NCBI GenBank assembly: GCA_937929935.1
Contig: CALFUL010000008.1
Span: forward strand, 1-64,000
DNA length: 64,000 nucleotides
Source: an uncultured Flavobacteriaceae bacterium
GTDB lineage: Bacteria; Bacteroidota; Bacteroidia; Flavobacteriales; Flavobacteriaceae
Direction: 5' to 3'
Below the pieces are notes generated by a model, which did not search any database, was not told the DNA's origin, and saw only the letters and a list, made by a program, of their open reading frames with translations. A program made the position numbers and the translations under genes. Of this stretch, positions 53,222 through 61,187 are shown piece after piece (the stretch's first letter is position 1; every line of letters starts with the position of its first letter).

Positions 53222-53618
53222 AGAAATTTCAGCTCAAGAAGTATGGCCTATACGTCATGAAGTGATGTGGCCCAACATGCCTTTTGATTTTATAAAACTC
53301 AAAGAAGATTCAAAAGGAATACATTTCGGTCTCTTTTTAAATGATGAACTAATGAGTGTTATTTCACTTTTTGAAACATCACCAGAGGTTGCCCAGTTTC
53401 GAAAATTTGCCACTAAGATGAGTGCCCAAAACAAAGGATACGGTTCAAAACTCCTAACTCATACCATGGTCTTTGCTAAGAAGAAAGGTTTTAAAAGCCT
53501 TTGGTGTAATGCTAGAGTTGATAAAACGGCCTACTACAAAAATTTTGGAATGGTTGAAACTGAAGACACTTTTGTAAAAGAAAAAGTGCGCTTTGTTATC
53601 TTAAAAAAAGTATTTTAG
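53211..53618 (+). CDS. GNAT family acetyltransferase
   Basis: This 135-residue protein is a GNAT N-acetyltransferase. The acetyl-CoA-binding segment is QNKGYGSKLLTHTM (about 78-91, R/QxxGxG/A pattern), preceded by the beta-strand VAQFRKFATK. The start codon is a TTG at 53211 inside the end of the YhhN-like gene, so expression is probably coupled. The substrate cannot be told. Confidence 0.82.
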   Translation: MKIKEISAQEVWPIRHEVMWPNMPFDFIKLKEDSKGIHFGLFLNDELMSVISLFETSPEVAQFRKFATKMSAQNKGYGSKLLTHTMVFAKKKGFKSLWCNARVDKTAYYKNFGMVETEDTFVKEKVRFVILKKVF

Positions 53619-53638
53619 TTTAAATTTAAAATAAACGT

Positions 53639-54640
53639 ATGGCTACTAGTATTCGGGGTATTTTTCAATTAGGTTTTCCGTGGCAAACGCAAGACCCTTT
53701 TCTGTTTTGTGTGTATCATTTAGACCAGTATCCGAAGGGAAATAATGATATGACTCCTGCAGCTTCGTTAGAAGGAAGAAATTTGGGTAACGATTTTGTT
53801 TTAAAGGATGGATGGCGAATGTATCACGGCCAAACCATTCCCGGATTCCCGTCACACCCACATCGAGGTTTTGAAACCATAACTATTGTCAATAAAGGCT
53901 TTTGCGATCATTCAGACTCGCTCGGTGCTGCCGGACGTTTTGGCGAGGGCGATGTACAATGGATGACTGCGGGTCGCGGTGTACAACATGCTGAAATGTT
54001 TCCGTTACTAAAAACCAATGAAAAGAACACCTTAGAGTTATTTCAAATTTGGTTGAATCTGCCTAGTAAAAGTAAATTTGTAGATCCACACTTCGCCATG
54101 CTTTGGCATGAAGATATACCCCTAATAAAAACAGCAACAGCAACTATAAAAGTGATTGCAGGTAACTACGGCACAACCAGCTCACTTAACCCAGCCCCTG
54201 ATTCATGGGCAGCAGTAGCAGCAAACGAGGTGGCAGTTTGGAACATTCATGTCAATGCAAATTCAACCTATACCCTACCCAAAGCAGCTTCAGAAGTCAG
54301 TAGAACCTTATATTTCTATGAAGGCGAAAGTATTGAAATTGATGGGCAAACTATTGCGCCTAATCACGGAATTCAACTTGACCCAATGCAAGACATTGAA
54401 ATTAAGGTTATGGGTACCAAGGCTCATTTTTTAATGTTACAAGGCAAACCTATTGCTGAGCCAGTGGTGCAACATGGTCCGTTTGTGATGAACACTCAAG
54501 AAGAGATTCGAGCCACTATGAAAGATTACGGACTCACACAATTTGGCGGTTGGCCCTGGCGGCATGCCGATCATGTACATGACAAAAAGAAAGGGCGCTT
54601 TGCGAAATACCCAGATGGCACTTTGGTGGAGCGAGAATAA
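53639..54640 (+). CDS. pirin-like bicupin protein
   Basis: The 333-residue protein has the pirin cupin motif FPSHPHRGFETITIV with the metal-binding histidines and a second metal region GRGVQHAEM. Relatives act as quercetin dioxygenase or as redox-dependent regulators. The C-terminal motif RYxDGxLVER-like end (AKYPDGTLVERE) is also typical. It is the last ordinary gene before the cassette array starts. Confidence 0.88.
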   Translation: MATSIRGIFQLGFPWQTQDPFLFCVYHLDQYPKGNNDMTPAASLEGRNLGNDFVLKDGWRMYHGQTIPGFPSHPHRGFETITIVNKGFCDHSDSLGAAGRFGEGDVQWMTAGRGVQHAEMFPLLKTNEKNTLELFQIWLNLPSKSKFVDPHFAMLWHEDIPLIKTATATIKVIAGNYGTTSSLNPAPDSWAAVAANEVAVWNIHVNANSTYTLPKAASEVSRTLYFYEGESIEIDGQTIAPNHGIQLDPMQDIEIKVMGTKAHFLMLQGKPIAEPVVQHGPFVMNTQEEIRATMKDYGLTQFGGWPWRHADHVHDKKKGRFAKYPDGTLVERE

Positions 54641-54703
54641 CAATGATTACAACCCGTAAAAATATTGGACTATAGGGTAATTTAAAACCTTAATTCAATA
54701 GGT

Positions 54704-54845
54704 TTTGCGTAATTATTTGTAAACGTATACTATACGCATAAAACACTGCTAATTCGCCAGTATATAGCATATCACTAATTATTTTATATCTTAGTTATAA
54801 AATAGGAATAAGCGCAATAGTACGCTTAGCCAATTGTTGTGTGTA
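54704..54845 (+). repeat. E0: first, degenerate attC-like site
   Basis: The right end is typical: TACGCTTAGCC, a short spacer and GTTGTGTGTA at 54836-54845. The left arm is weak (GTAA-A-CGTA around 54719-54727, with extra bases), although the A opposite C at arm position 7 is still present. CGTATA-C-TATACG (54724-54736) is a perfect palindrome. No outer tag before the arm is convincing. It may be a decayed attC or an attachment point of the array. 54641-54703 holds nothing recognisable. Confidence 0.5.
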
Positions 54846-54893
54846 ATTTAAGAGCAACATTCCGAATACAAGAATTAAAAATTTAAAACTTGA

Positions 54894-56084
54894 ATGAAAA
54901 GAATAATAAACCTATTGATATTAACCTTATGTTTAACTACATATAGTCAAAACGCCAAAGAAGATGTAAGTAAATATTTAAGCTCAACAGTTACAATATT
55001 TTTAGATGATAATACAAAATCTGGCAGTGGTTTTATTTTTGAAAATGGGAAAATTATAACAAATCTACACGTAATTGAAGGAAATAAAAATGGCTATGCG
55101 ATTATAAACGGAACAGATATTAAACATAAAATAGACGGTTATTTCGACTTTGATGACAGAACTGATTTAGCAATATTATCAGCACCAACTTTAGAGGGAA
55201 AACCATTAACCTTCGCCAGCGAGAAACCTGAAATTGGAGACAAAGTTTTTGCTTTTGAAAACCCAATAATTTCCTCTAAAATTGTTTTGGAGGGAAAAGT
55301 GAATTATACAAGTAGCTCAAAATCAAATGGAATTATTAAGACTTCAATCCCTTTAAGTCAAGGAAATAGTGGTGGCGCATTAATTAATTCAAAAGGTCAA
55401 GTTATTGGAATAGTAAATAGTGGTGTAGTAAGCGAAATTGAAAATTTTAAGGCTGGATACGCAATTGAAGTTTCATTTTTAAAGAAACTATTAAAAAGGG
55501 GAAATGAAACAAAAAAAGAATTAAATATAAGAAAAGGTGCGTTTTATTATTTCAATGAGAGTCAGTTAAAATATAATGTTAAAGATTATCAAGGTGCACT
55601 TTTAGACTTAAACAAAACCATTGAATTAAATCCTAATTTCTTTATGTACTACTACAATCGAGCAAATATAAAGCTTAAATTAAGAGACTATGAAGGTAGT
55701 ATTAACGACTGTAACAAAGCACTTGAAATTATTCCAAATTTTGTCTTAGCTTATAATGTTAGAGCATTATCAAAATCTAAAATAAAAGATTATAGCGGAG
55801 CAATTAATGACTTCAATAAATCGATAGAAATTGACACTAATTTTGCGTCAGCTTATAATGGAAGAGGTTTAGTAAAAGCAAGCCTAAAAGACATTACTGG
55901 TGCAATTAATGATTTTGACAAGGCAATCCAAATTGAACCTAAAAATGAATTATTCTATGTGAGCAGAGGTGGAATTAAATATTTCTCTGACTTAAAAAAT
56001 GAGGGTTGCGAAGATTTTCAAAAAGCAAAAGAATTAGGATTTAAAGATGCTCAAGCACTTATAAATAAGTTTTGTAATAAGTAA
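54894..56084 (+). CDS. exported trypsin-like protease with TPR repeats
   Basis: This 396-residue protein has a signal peptide (cleavage near residue 19, TYSQ) and a trypsin-like domain with the catalytic triad H59 (ITNLHVIEG), D91 (DRTDLAIL) and S159 (GNSGGAL). From about residue 205 to the end there are four or five TPR units (for example YNGRGLVKASLKD followed by AINDFDKAIQIEP). It should act in the periplasm, as for HtrA-like proteases, with TPRs in place of PDZ domains for binding partners. It is the first gene of cassette P (54836-56552), 58 bp after the junction. Confidence 0.85.
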   Translation: MKRIINLLILTLCLTTYSQNAKEDVSKYLSSTVTIFLDDNTKSGSGFIFENGKIITNLHVIEGNKNGYAIINGTDIKHKIDGYFDFDDRTDLAILSAPTLEGKPLTFASEKPEIGDKVFAFENPIISSKIVLEGKVNYTSSSKSNGIIKTSIPLSQGNSGGALINSKGQVIGIVNSGVVSEIENFKAGYAIEVSFLKKLLKRGNETKKELNIRKGAFYYFNESQLKYNVKDYQGALLDLNKTIELNPNFFMYYYNRANIKLKLRDYEGSINDCNKALEIIPNFVLAYNVRALSKSKIKDYSGAINDFNKSIEIDTNFASAYNGRGLVKASLKDITGAINDFDKAIQIEPKNELFYVSRGGIKYFSDLKNEGCEDFQKAKELGFKDAQALINKFCNK

Positions 56085-56088
56085 TTAT

Positions 56089-56418
56089 ATGAAAAACAAA
56101 AAACTACTGATAATCGGAATTTTATTAATTGGCGTATTTTTTTTAGTTAAAAGCAGACGAGTTTCTCAATCAACTTTTGATTTAATGGTTTTAATGGAAA
56201 AATCTGAAATACTTAAAGTTTGTAATAATAGATTAAAAGCCAAACAAAAAGACCCAAATATTAGTTTCAAAAACGTTTCTTATGACAATAAGGAATTTTA
56301 CAATTACATACTATCAAGAAATGGAGAGGACTTGTGTTCAGATACCAATAAATTGAATGAAGTAGTAATAGAACACTACAAAGAATTCTTCAAAAAAGAA
56401 TGGAAATTTATTTATTAA
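56089..56418 (+). CDS. small single-helix membrane protein
   Basis: The 109-residue product has one N-terminal hydrophobic helix (about residues 5-20) followed by a charged domain, so it is probably anchored in the inner membrane with the domain outside. I do not recognise the family. It follows the protease gene by 4 bp and ends six bases before the site E1, as the second gene of cassette P. A role as partner or inhibitor of the protease is possible but only inferred. Confidence 0.6.
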   Translation: MKNKKLLIIGILLIGVFFLVKSRRVSQSTFDLMVLMEKSEILKVCNNRLKAKQKDPNISFKNVSYDNKEFYNYILSRNGEDLCSDTNKLNEVVIEHYKEFFKKEWKFIY

Positions 56419-56423
56419 AAAAC

Positions 56424-56562
56424 TACACACAACACCGTATATAATTTATTGCTATTTATAGCCTACTTACGAAAGTCCTCGCGGACTTTCTTGGTTAGTA
56501 ATTATTTAATAAATTAGGTGTTTAAAACACGCAACAAACCATATACAACAACGTTGTGGTGC
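56424..56562 (+). repeat. E1: attC-like site, short class
   Basis: The outer tag TACACACAAC (56424-56433) is the exact reverse complement of the start of its cassette, GTTGTGTGTA at 54836-54845. Inner arms are GTATAT-A-ATTT-A-TTGC (56437-56452) and GCAA-C-AAAC-C-ATATAC (56531-56546), with A-C oppositions at arm positions 7 and 12 and one more at 8. Between them is the perfect hairpin GAAAGTCC-TCGC-GGACTTTC (56471-56490). The site ends with the next cassette start, GTTGTGGTGC (56553-56562). Confidence 0.85.
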
Positions 56563-56581
56563 ATATAAACAAACTTCCGAA

Positions 56582-57190
56582 ATGAAATTAAACTTTGCTA
56601 AATTTTTGATAATAATTCTACTTTTAGCAAGTTGCGGAAATCAGAAAAAGGAAATCATAGCATACGGATTTAAACAAAAAAGCGCAGACAGTTTAACTGT
56701 TTCTGTTCGGATATCGGATTTTGATAATTACGAGAATTTTATTGACCGACTTAAACAAATTACCTGTTATGACAGCATTCCTAAAATTGTACTCGAAACG
56801 GAAAACAAAATTCTGAATATCTATCCAATTGAGTACTGTGAAATACCTATGTTTCATCCGAAATTTAGAAACACATTTTTCATTCAAAAAGATAGTATTA
56901 TCAAAAACGAGCGAAAAGTTGAATTTTCTGAATTGAGTAAGTTAATGAAGCAAAACTTTGACAATATGGGAGAAAAAGCAGATTTTGCAGACAGTCCAGA
57001 AAAGGTTTTGTTCATTTTTGAGTTCTATGAAAATAAAGGAGTCGACGGAATTGAAAAATATTTAGAAACTATAACAGAGTCTTACGATTTATTAGAAAGT
57101 AAAAACGAATTAAAAATTGTCTTTTGGCCAAAAATCGATGTGATAGTAGAATTTGATAATGGAGAGTTGCGATATAAAAACGTGGAATAA
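56582..57190 (+). CDS. lipoprotein of unknown function (cassette Q)
   Basis: The 202-residue product has a lipoprotein signal peptide with the lipobox LLASC (cysteine at residue 18). The mature part is charged, mixed alpha/beta, with FIFEFYENKGVDGIEKYL and a C-terminal VIVEFDNGELRYK. I do not recognise it. It is the only gene of cassette Q (56553-57387). The start lies 29 bp behind the cassette junction, leaving no room for a promoter in the cassette itself. Confidence 0.65.
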   Translation: MKLNFAKFLIIILLLASCGNQKKEIIAYGFKQKSADSLTVSVRISDFDNYENFIDRLKQITCYDSIPKIVLETENKILNIYPIEYCEIPMFHPKFRNTFFIQKDSIIKNERKVEFSELSKLMKQNFDNMGEKADFADSPEKVLFIFEFYENKGVDGIEKYLETITESYDLLESKNELKIVFWPKIDVIVEFDNGELRYKNVE

Positions 57191-57195
57191 AATAC

Positions 57196-57397
57196 GCACC
57201 ACAACAAAACCTAAACGTAATGCGGACTTTAGGGCTAAAACGAAAGGTCTGTGTATATTTATGATGTCGCTAAATCTTATGGATTTAGCTTTGGATAAGA
57301 AAAGAAAAAGCAAAACAATAAGCTTTAGCTTCGTGCGCAGACGGAAACGAAAAGTTTCCTTGCCTCCGCACTACGCTTAGCTCAGTCGTTACCTGTA
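57196..57397 (+). repeat. E2: attC-like site, long class
   Basis: The outer tag GCACCACAAC (57196-57205) is the exact reverse complement of its cassette start GTTGTGGTGC at 56553-56562. Inner arms are CTAA-A-CGTA-A-TGCGGA (57211-57226) and TCCGCA-C-TACG-C-TTAG (57366-57380). An internal hairpin is GCTAAATC-TTATG-GATTTAGC (57269-57289), and a second is GGAAAC-GAAAA-GTTTCC. It ends with GTTACCTGTA (57388-57397), the start of the restriction-modification cassette. An apparent frame through the site is not a gene. Confidence 0.88.
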
Positions 57398-57546
57398 ATG
57401 CAAAAAAAACCTACTATCATTAAGTTTCGTGCTGAAAAGCCAACGCGCAAACAGCACATTTATTTTTTGCCGAACGCTTCTGCCAACTCTAAAAAATAAA
57501 AGAGCTGTTTTTCCATCGCTTTATTGCAAGTTCCAAAAATATAGTT

Positions 57547-57567
57547 AAATTTGTCAAAAAATGACAA
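57547..57567 (+). promoter_or_regulatory. promoter and operator of restriction-modification genes
   Basis: TAAATTTG at 57547-57554 matches the -7 consensus, with a TTG about 20 bases upstream. It overlaps a perfect inverted repeat, TTGTCA (57551-57556) and TGACAA (57562-57567), spaced by five A residues. This is a likely operator for the HTH protein encoded next, allowing delayed expression of the nuclease as in C-protein systems. The region 57398-57546 holds no gene. Confidence 0.65.
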
Positions 57568-57572
57568 GTCTT

Positions 57573-57893
57573 ATGAAAACCACTTTTGGCGAATATATCC
57601 GACTTTTAAGAAATGAAAATGGCCTTACTTTAACTCAACTTGCGGCCAAACTTAATTTGGATAGCGCAAATTTGAGTAAAATCGAGAACGGCAAACGAGA
57701 CTTTGACGAAAAGAGATTGCCAAAACTTGCGAGAGTTTTTAAACTTAATATTACAGAATTGCGTAATGAATATGTTACCGACCAAATCGGAAAACAGATT
57801 TACGAAACAAATTGTACAAAACAGCTTTTGCAAGTTGCCGAGGAAAAAGCAGAATACCGAAGAACTCTAAACAAATCATTACAAACTCAATAA
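57573..57893 (+). CDS. XRE-family regulator of restriction-modification system
   Basis: This 106-residue protein has an N-terminal helix-turn-helix of the XRE/Cro type ([23 protein letters not shown], about 18-40) and a helical C-terminus. It is likely to be the controller protein that binds the repeat at 57551-57567 and times expression of the methyltransferase and nuclease. The ATG at 57573 is preferred over that at 57561, since the latter lies inside the operator. It precedes the methyltransferase gene by 4 bp. Confidence 0.8.
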   Translation: MKTTFGEYIRLLRNENGLTLTQLAAKLNLDSANLSKIENGKRDFDEKRLPKLARVFKLNITELRNEYVTDQIGKQIYETNCTKQLLQVAEEKAEYRRTLNKSLQTQ

Positions 57894-57897
57894 CATT

Positions 57898-58947
57898 ATG
57901 AATATAGTATCATTTTTTGCAGGTGCTGGCGGATTGGATTTAGGATTTCAAAAAGCAGGTTTTGACGTGATTTGGGCGAACGAATACGATAAAGATATTT
58001 GGGAAACATACGAGAAAAACCATCCGAATACTAAACTTGACCGCAGGAGTATTGTTGATATTCAATCTGACCAAGTTCCAGAATGCGATGGAATAATTGG
58101 CGGTCCACCTTGCCAAAGTTGGAGCGAAGCTGGCTCGTTACGTGGAATAAATGATAAACGAGGACAACTCTTTTATGACTTTATCAGAATATTAGAGGCT
58201 AAACAGCCAAAGTTTTTCCTTGCTGAAAATGTGAGCGGAATGCTTTTAGAAAGACACAGCGAGGCATTAAAAAACATAAAAGAACTTTTCAAAAATGCTG
58301 GAACTGGCTACGAGCTTTCTTTCAAACTATTAAACGCCTCAGACTTTGATGTTCCGCAAGACCGAAAAAGAGTATTTTTTGTAGGCATCCGTAAAGACCT
58401 CGATTTTAAATTTGAGTTTCCACAACCTTTAAAGCAAAAAGTTACTTTAGAAGACAAAATTTCTGATTTGCAAAATACTGTTGTACCAGCAAAAGAAGGC
58501 AATAAAACAAATAAAGAGAATTGTACGATAAGCAACCACGAGTATATGATTGGCGGTTTTTCTTCGATGTTTATGTCAAGAAACAGAGTTAGAAGTTGGG
58601 ACGAGCAGTCATACACAATTCAAGCTGGTGGAAGGCACGCACCTATTCATCCACAAGCACCAAAAATGAAATTTATTGAACAAAACAAAAGAGTTTTTGT
58701 ACCAGGCAAAGAAGATTTGTATCGCAGATTGAGTGTTCGCGAATGCGCAAGAATTCAAACTTTTCCAGACAACTTTACATTTCATTACAACCATATTTCA
58801 GCAGGTTATAAAATGATTGGAAATGCTGTTCCTGTTAATTTAGCTAAACACCTTGCTAAAAGTATAAAGTTGCAGATTGAGAATGCACAAAAGACTAAGA
58901 GCAAATCAAAAATGAAAGATTTAAAATTAGAAAACACTTTAGCATAA
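57898..58947 (+). CDS. HaeIII-like cytosine-C5 DNA methyltransferase
   Basis: The 349-residue enzyme has the C5-methyltransferase motifs in order: [12 protein letters not shown] (7-17), [10 protein letters not shown] with the nucleophile C72, VI AENV (109-112), [14 protein letters not shown], and [14 protein letters not shown] and [13 protein letters not shown]. The target-recognition region ([25 protein letters not shown]) closely resembles M.HaeIII as I remember it. It should methylate cytosine in GGCC and protect host DNA. The next gene starts directly after its stop codon. Confidence 0.92.
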   Translation: MNIVSFFAGAGGLDLGFQKAGFDVIWANEYDKDIWETYEKNHPNTKLDRRSIVDIQSDQVPECDGIIGGPPCQSWSEAGSLRGINDKRGQLFYDFIRILEAKQPKFFLAENVSGMLLERHSEALKNIKELFKNAGTGYELSFKLLNASDFDVPQDRKRVFFVGIRKDLDFKFEFPQPLKQKVTLEDKISDLQNTVVPAKEGNKTNKENCTISNHEYMIGGFSSMFMSRNRVRSWDEQSYTIQAGGRHAPIHPQAPKMKFIEQNKRVFVPGKEDLYRRLSVRECARIQTFPDNFTFHYNHISAGYKMIGNAVPVNLAKHLAKSIKLQIENAQKTKSKSKMKDLKLENTLA

Positions 58948-59910
58948 ATGGCAAAGCAAACAATCAACGGAAAGGCATTTGAATATGCTTTGCTTTTAGA
59001 ATTTTTTGAGCGATTAAAAATTGTAACCAAAGTTTCAATCACAGAAAATGAACCTTATCAAACTGCCAAAAAATGTTTTGACAGTTTCAAAGAAAATCAA
59101 CAAGAAACATTTAGAATAACTGCAAGTACAGCAATCAATTTTTTAATCGATATTGAACCTCGATTATCAAATGGAATTGATGTCACTGATATTTTAGTAC
59201 TTGAAATCGTAGGCGACCAAGCTGGGCAGACTGGCGATGTTCGTGATGTTTTGACTATCCGAGCTTTGCAAAAATGGCAGATTGGAATTTCCGCTAAAAA
59301 CAACCATAAAGCGGTTAAACACTCAAGATTATCTCAACGAATAAACTTTGGCGAAAAATGGTTGGGCGTTTCCTGTTCGAACAATTACTTTCAAGAAATC
59401 AAGCCAATTTTTGATATGCTCACAGATTTGAGAGCAAAAGATAAATCGACAAAATGGACATCGATTGAAAATATGCATCAAAAAGTTTACATTCCTATTT
59501 TGGATGCATTTAGAAAAGAATTATTGAGACTTGACAAAGAAAATCCAAATATTGTCGCGGAAAATCTTGTTCAATATTTAATAGGTAATGAAGATTTTTA
59601 TAAAGTAATTAAAGGCAAGAAAAAAGTAGAAATTCAAGCCTATAATTTACACGGAACTTTAAATTTACCATTTGAAAAAATCAAACCAAAAGCTAAAATT
59701 GGAAAGCTAAAATTGCCATCGAGATTAATTGAAATCGTTTATCAAGAGAATTCCACAACAACACTTTTAGTTGCTTTGAACGAAGGTTGGCAAATTTCTT
59801 TTAGAATTCATAATGCTAGTTCGAGAGTTGAGCCATCATTAAAGTTTGACATTAATCTTGTGAGTGCGCCACATACGAGATTTACAAATCATTTATTTGT
59901 GAGTGGATAA
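58948..59910 (+). CDS. HaeIII-like type II restriction endonuclease
   Basis: This 320-residue protein resembles R.HaeIII (RE_HaeIII family). Shared stretches are AGQTGDVRDVLTIR (92-105), KWQIGISAKNNHKAVKHSRLS (109-129) and FGEKWLGVSCSNNYFQEIKPIF. The D and the E/D-xK pattern around 97-125 probably forms the metal site. It should cut GGCC when unmethylated. The target is inferred from the homology of both enzymes. It is the third gene of cassette R (57388-60209); 59911-60017 has no gene. Confidence 0.9.
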   Translation: MAKQTINGKAFEYALLLEFFERLKIVTKVSITENEPYQTAKKCFDSFKENQQETFRITASTAINFLIDIEPRLSNGIDVTDILVLEIVGDQAGQTGDVRDVLTIRALQKWQIGISAKNNHKAVKHSRLSQRINFGEKWLGVSCSNNYFQEIKPIFDMLTDLRAKDKSTKWTSIENMHQKVYIPILDAFRKELLRLDKENPNIVAENLVQYLIGNEDFYKVIKGKKKVEIQAYNLHGTLNLPFEKIKPKAKIGKLKLPSRLIEIVYQENSTTTLLVALNEGWQISFRIHNASSRVEPSLKFDINLVSAPHTRFTNHLFVSG

Positions 59911-60017
59911 GCCACCGCTCAAAGCCATACACATTTCCAGTCGCACGAGCCAATGCACCACCAAAACTGTAAAAGAGTATGTCTTCTGCCAACGCTAGCA
60001 AGTTTGCGAAAAAGCAC

Positions 60018-60219
60018 TACAGGTAACAATGTGTATAAAACATAGCTAGTAAAGGCATCACGAAAGGTTTATGCTTATTTAATAAGACCGCCAAAATTTT
60101 TATTTGGTTATATTTAGAAAAGAAAAATAAACATAAAAATAAAAAATTGGCTCGTGCTAAACCTGAAAAGTATGTGTTTTTTTATACGCTACGTTTCATA
60201 CACGAGACCGTTACCAACA
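60018..60219 (+). repeat. E3: attC-like site, long class
   Basis: The outer tag TACAGGTAAC (60018-60027) is the exact reverse complement of its cassette start GTTACCTGTA at 57388-57397, 2.6 kb away. Inner arms are GTGTAT-A-AAAC-A-TAGC (60031-60046) and GCTA-C-GTTT-C-ATACAC (60188-60203). The internal hairpin is weaker here (CCAAA/TTTGG, 60091-60107). It ends with GTTACCAACA (60210-60219), the start of cassette S. Confidence 0.88.
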
Positions 60220-60244
60220 AGCTTAAAAAAACATATTACCTCGA

Positions 60245-60721
60245 ATGTCTATTAGAGAAGTGAAAAAAGAATTAAACGGAATGGACAAAGCTGAAATCAT
60301 TAAATTGGTTTCGGAGATTTACAAAAAAGTACCTGCCGCTAAAACATATTTGGACATTTTTGCAACAGGCGAAATCAAGCAACTTGCAGATAAATATAAA
60401 AAAGAAATTGAAAAATATATTTACCCGAATGGACGGAATATGCAGTTGCGCGAAACTGAAGCTCGAAAAATAATTCGTACTGTGCAAAAAATGAAGATAA
60501 CCGAACTAAATGTGGAATTGGAATTGCATTATGTATCCTGTTGTTTGGAAATTATTGAAGATTTTGGATATTATGATAATGGCTATTATGTAGCATTGGA
60601 AAAAATGTTTTATAACGCTTCAAGTGGAATTAACGAATTGGGTATGGAAGAGAAATATGAAGAAAGCATTATCAGAATAATAAATAAAGCAAGTGAGTTC
60701 GGAATAGAACTTTCATATTAG
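60245..60721 (+). CDS. DUF6155-like protein (cassette S)
   Basis: The 158-residue protein is helical and charged, starting SIREVKKELNGMDKAEIIKLVSEIYKK and with no signal peptide or membrane segment. The N-terminal pattern fits my memory of the DUF6155 family, which has no known function. It is the only gene in cassette S (60210-60927), begins 35 bp after the junction and ends 12 bases before the tag of the next site. Confidence 0.6.
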   Translation: MSIREVKKELNGMDKAEIIKLVSEIYKKVPAAKTYLDIFATGEIKQLADKYKKEIEKYIYPNGRNMQLRETEARKIIRTVQKMKITELNVELELHYVSCCLEIIEDFGYYDNGYYVALEKMFYNASSGINELGMEEKYEESIIRIINKASEFGIELSY

Positions 60722-60734
60722 TACGCAAAAGCCA

Positions 60735-60937
60735 GTTGGTAACAATGGCTATAATTAATGTGGGGTTTGGGTTTTTACGCCAAGGTCTGTGTATATTTAT
60801 GAGGTCGCAAAATCTTTGGGATTTTGCTTTGGACAAGAAAAATTAAAACAAAACAAAAAGATTTGGCTACGAGCTGTGGCGCAACGGGAATCGTAAATCA
60901 CCGCCCCACACTAATCATAGCCGAGCCGTTGCCCACA
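60735..60937 (+). repeat. E4: attC-like site, long class
   Basis: The outer tag GTTGGTAAC (60735-60743) is the reverse complement of the first nine bases of its cassette, GTTACCAAC at 60210-60218; the tenth base does not match. Inner arms are GGCTAT-A-ATTA-A-TGTGGGG (60747-60765) and CCCCACA-C-TAAT-C-ATAGCC (60904-60922). The internal hairpin is GCAAAATC-TTTGG-GATTTTGC (60807-60827). It ends with GTTGCCCACA (60928-60937). Confidence 0.88.
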
Positions 60938-60963
60938 ATTAAAGCCAATCAAAAACTAAAAAT

Positions 60964-61173
60964 ATGATAACAGGAAAACAAATAAAAGAAGCCGAGGAAC
61001 TATCAGTTGAATGTAATATTTCAATGGCTGATGCTCTTTCTTTAGTTATTCAATCAGAGAGAAATGAAATTCTTAAAAAAGCATTTGTCATTAGTGATTC
61101 TGATAAGTACCCAACAGGATTAGAAGCAATTGCAATGGGTTTAGGCATCGAAGATAAAGGCAGAGGAATATAA
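60964..61173 (+). CDS. small acidic protein, possible antitoxin-like (cassette T)
   Basis: The 69-residue product is acidic and helical (ITGKQIKEAEELSVECNISMADALSLVIQ), resembling in size and composition ribbon-helix-helix or short antitoxin-type proteins, but I do not recognise a family. It is followed after 14 bp by a larger gene in the same cassette (60928-62002). The pairing suggests a two-gene functional unit, such as an antitoxin with an effector, which is only an inference. Confidence 0.5.
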   Translation: MITGKQIKEAEELSVECNISMADALSLVIQSERNEILKKAFVISDSDKYPTGLEAIAMGLGIEDKGRGI

Positions 61174-61187
61174 AAGGGTTAATCAAA

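Noticed and set aside
57153-57380. Frame of 75 codons running through site E2
   Set aside because: It lies almost wholly within the structured site, and the similar sites E4, E5 and E7 do not keep the frame.
57573-60219. Retron or group II intron explanation for the structured repeats
   Set aside because: There is no reverse transcriptase gene in the window, and the repeats lack group II domain V features; the tag rule fits recombination sites better.
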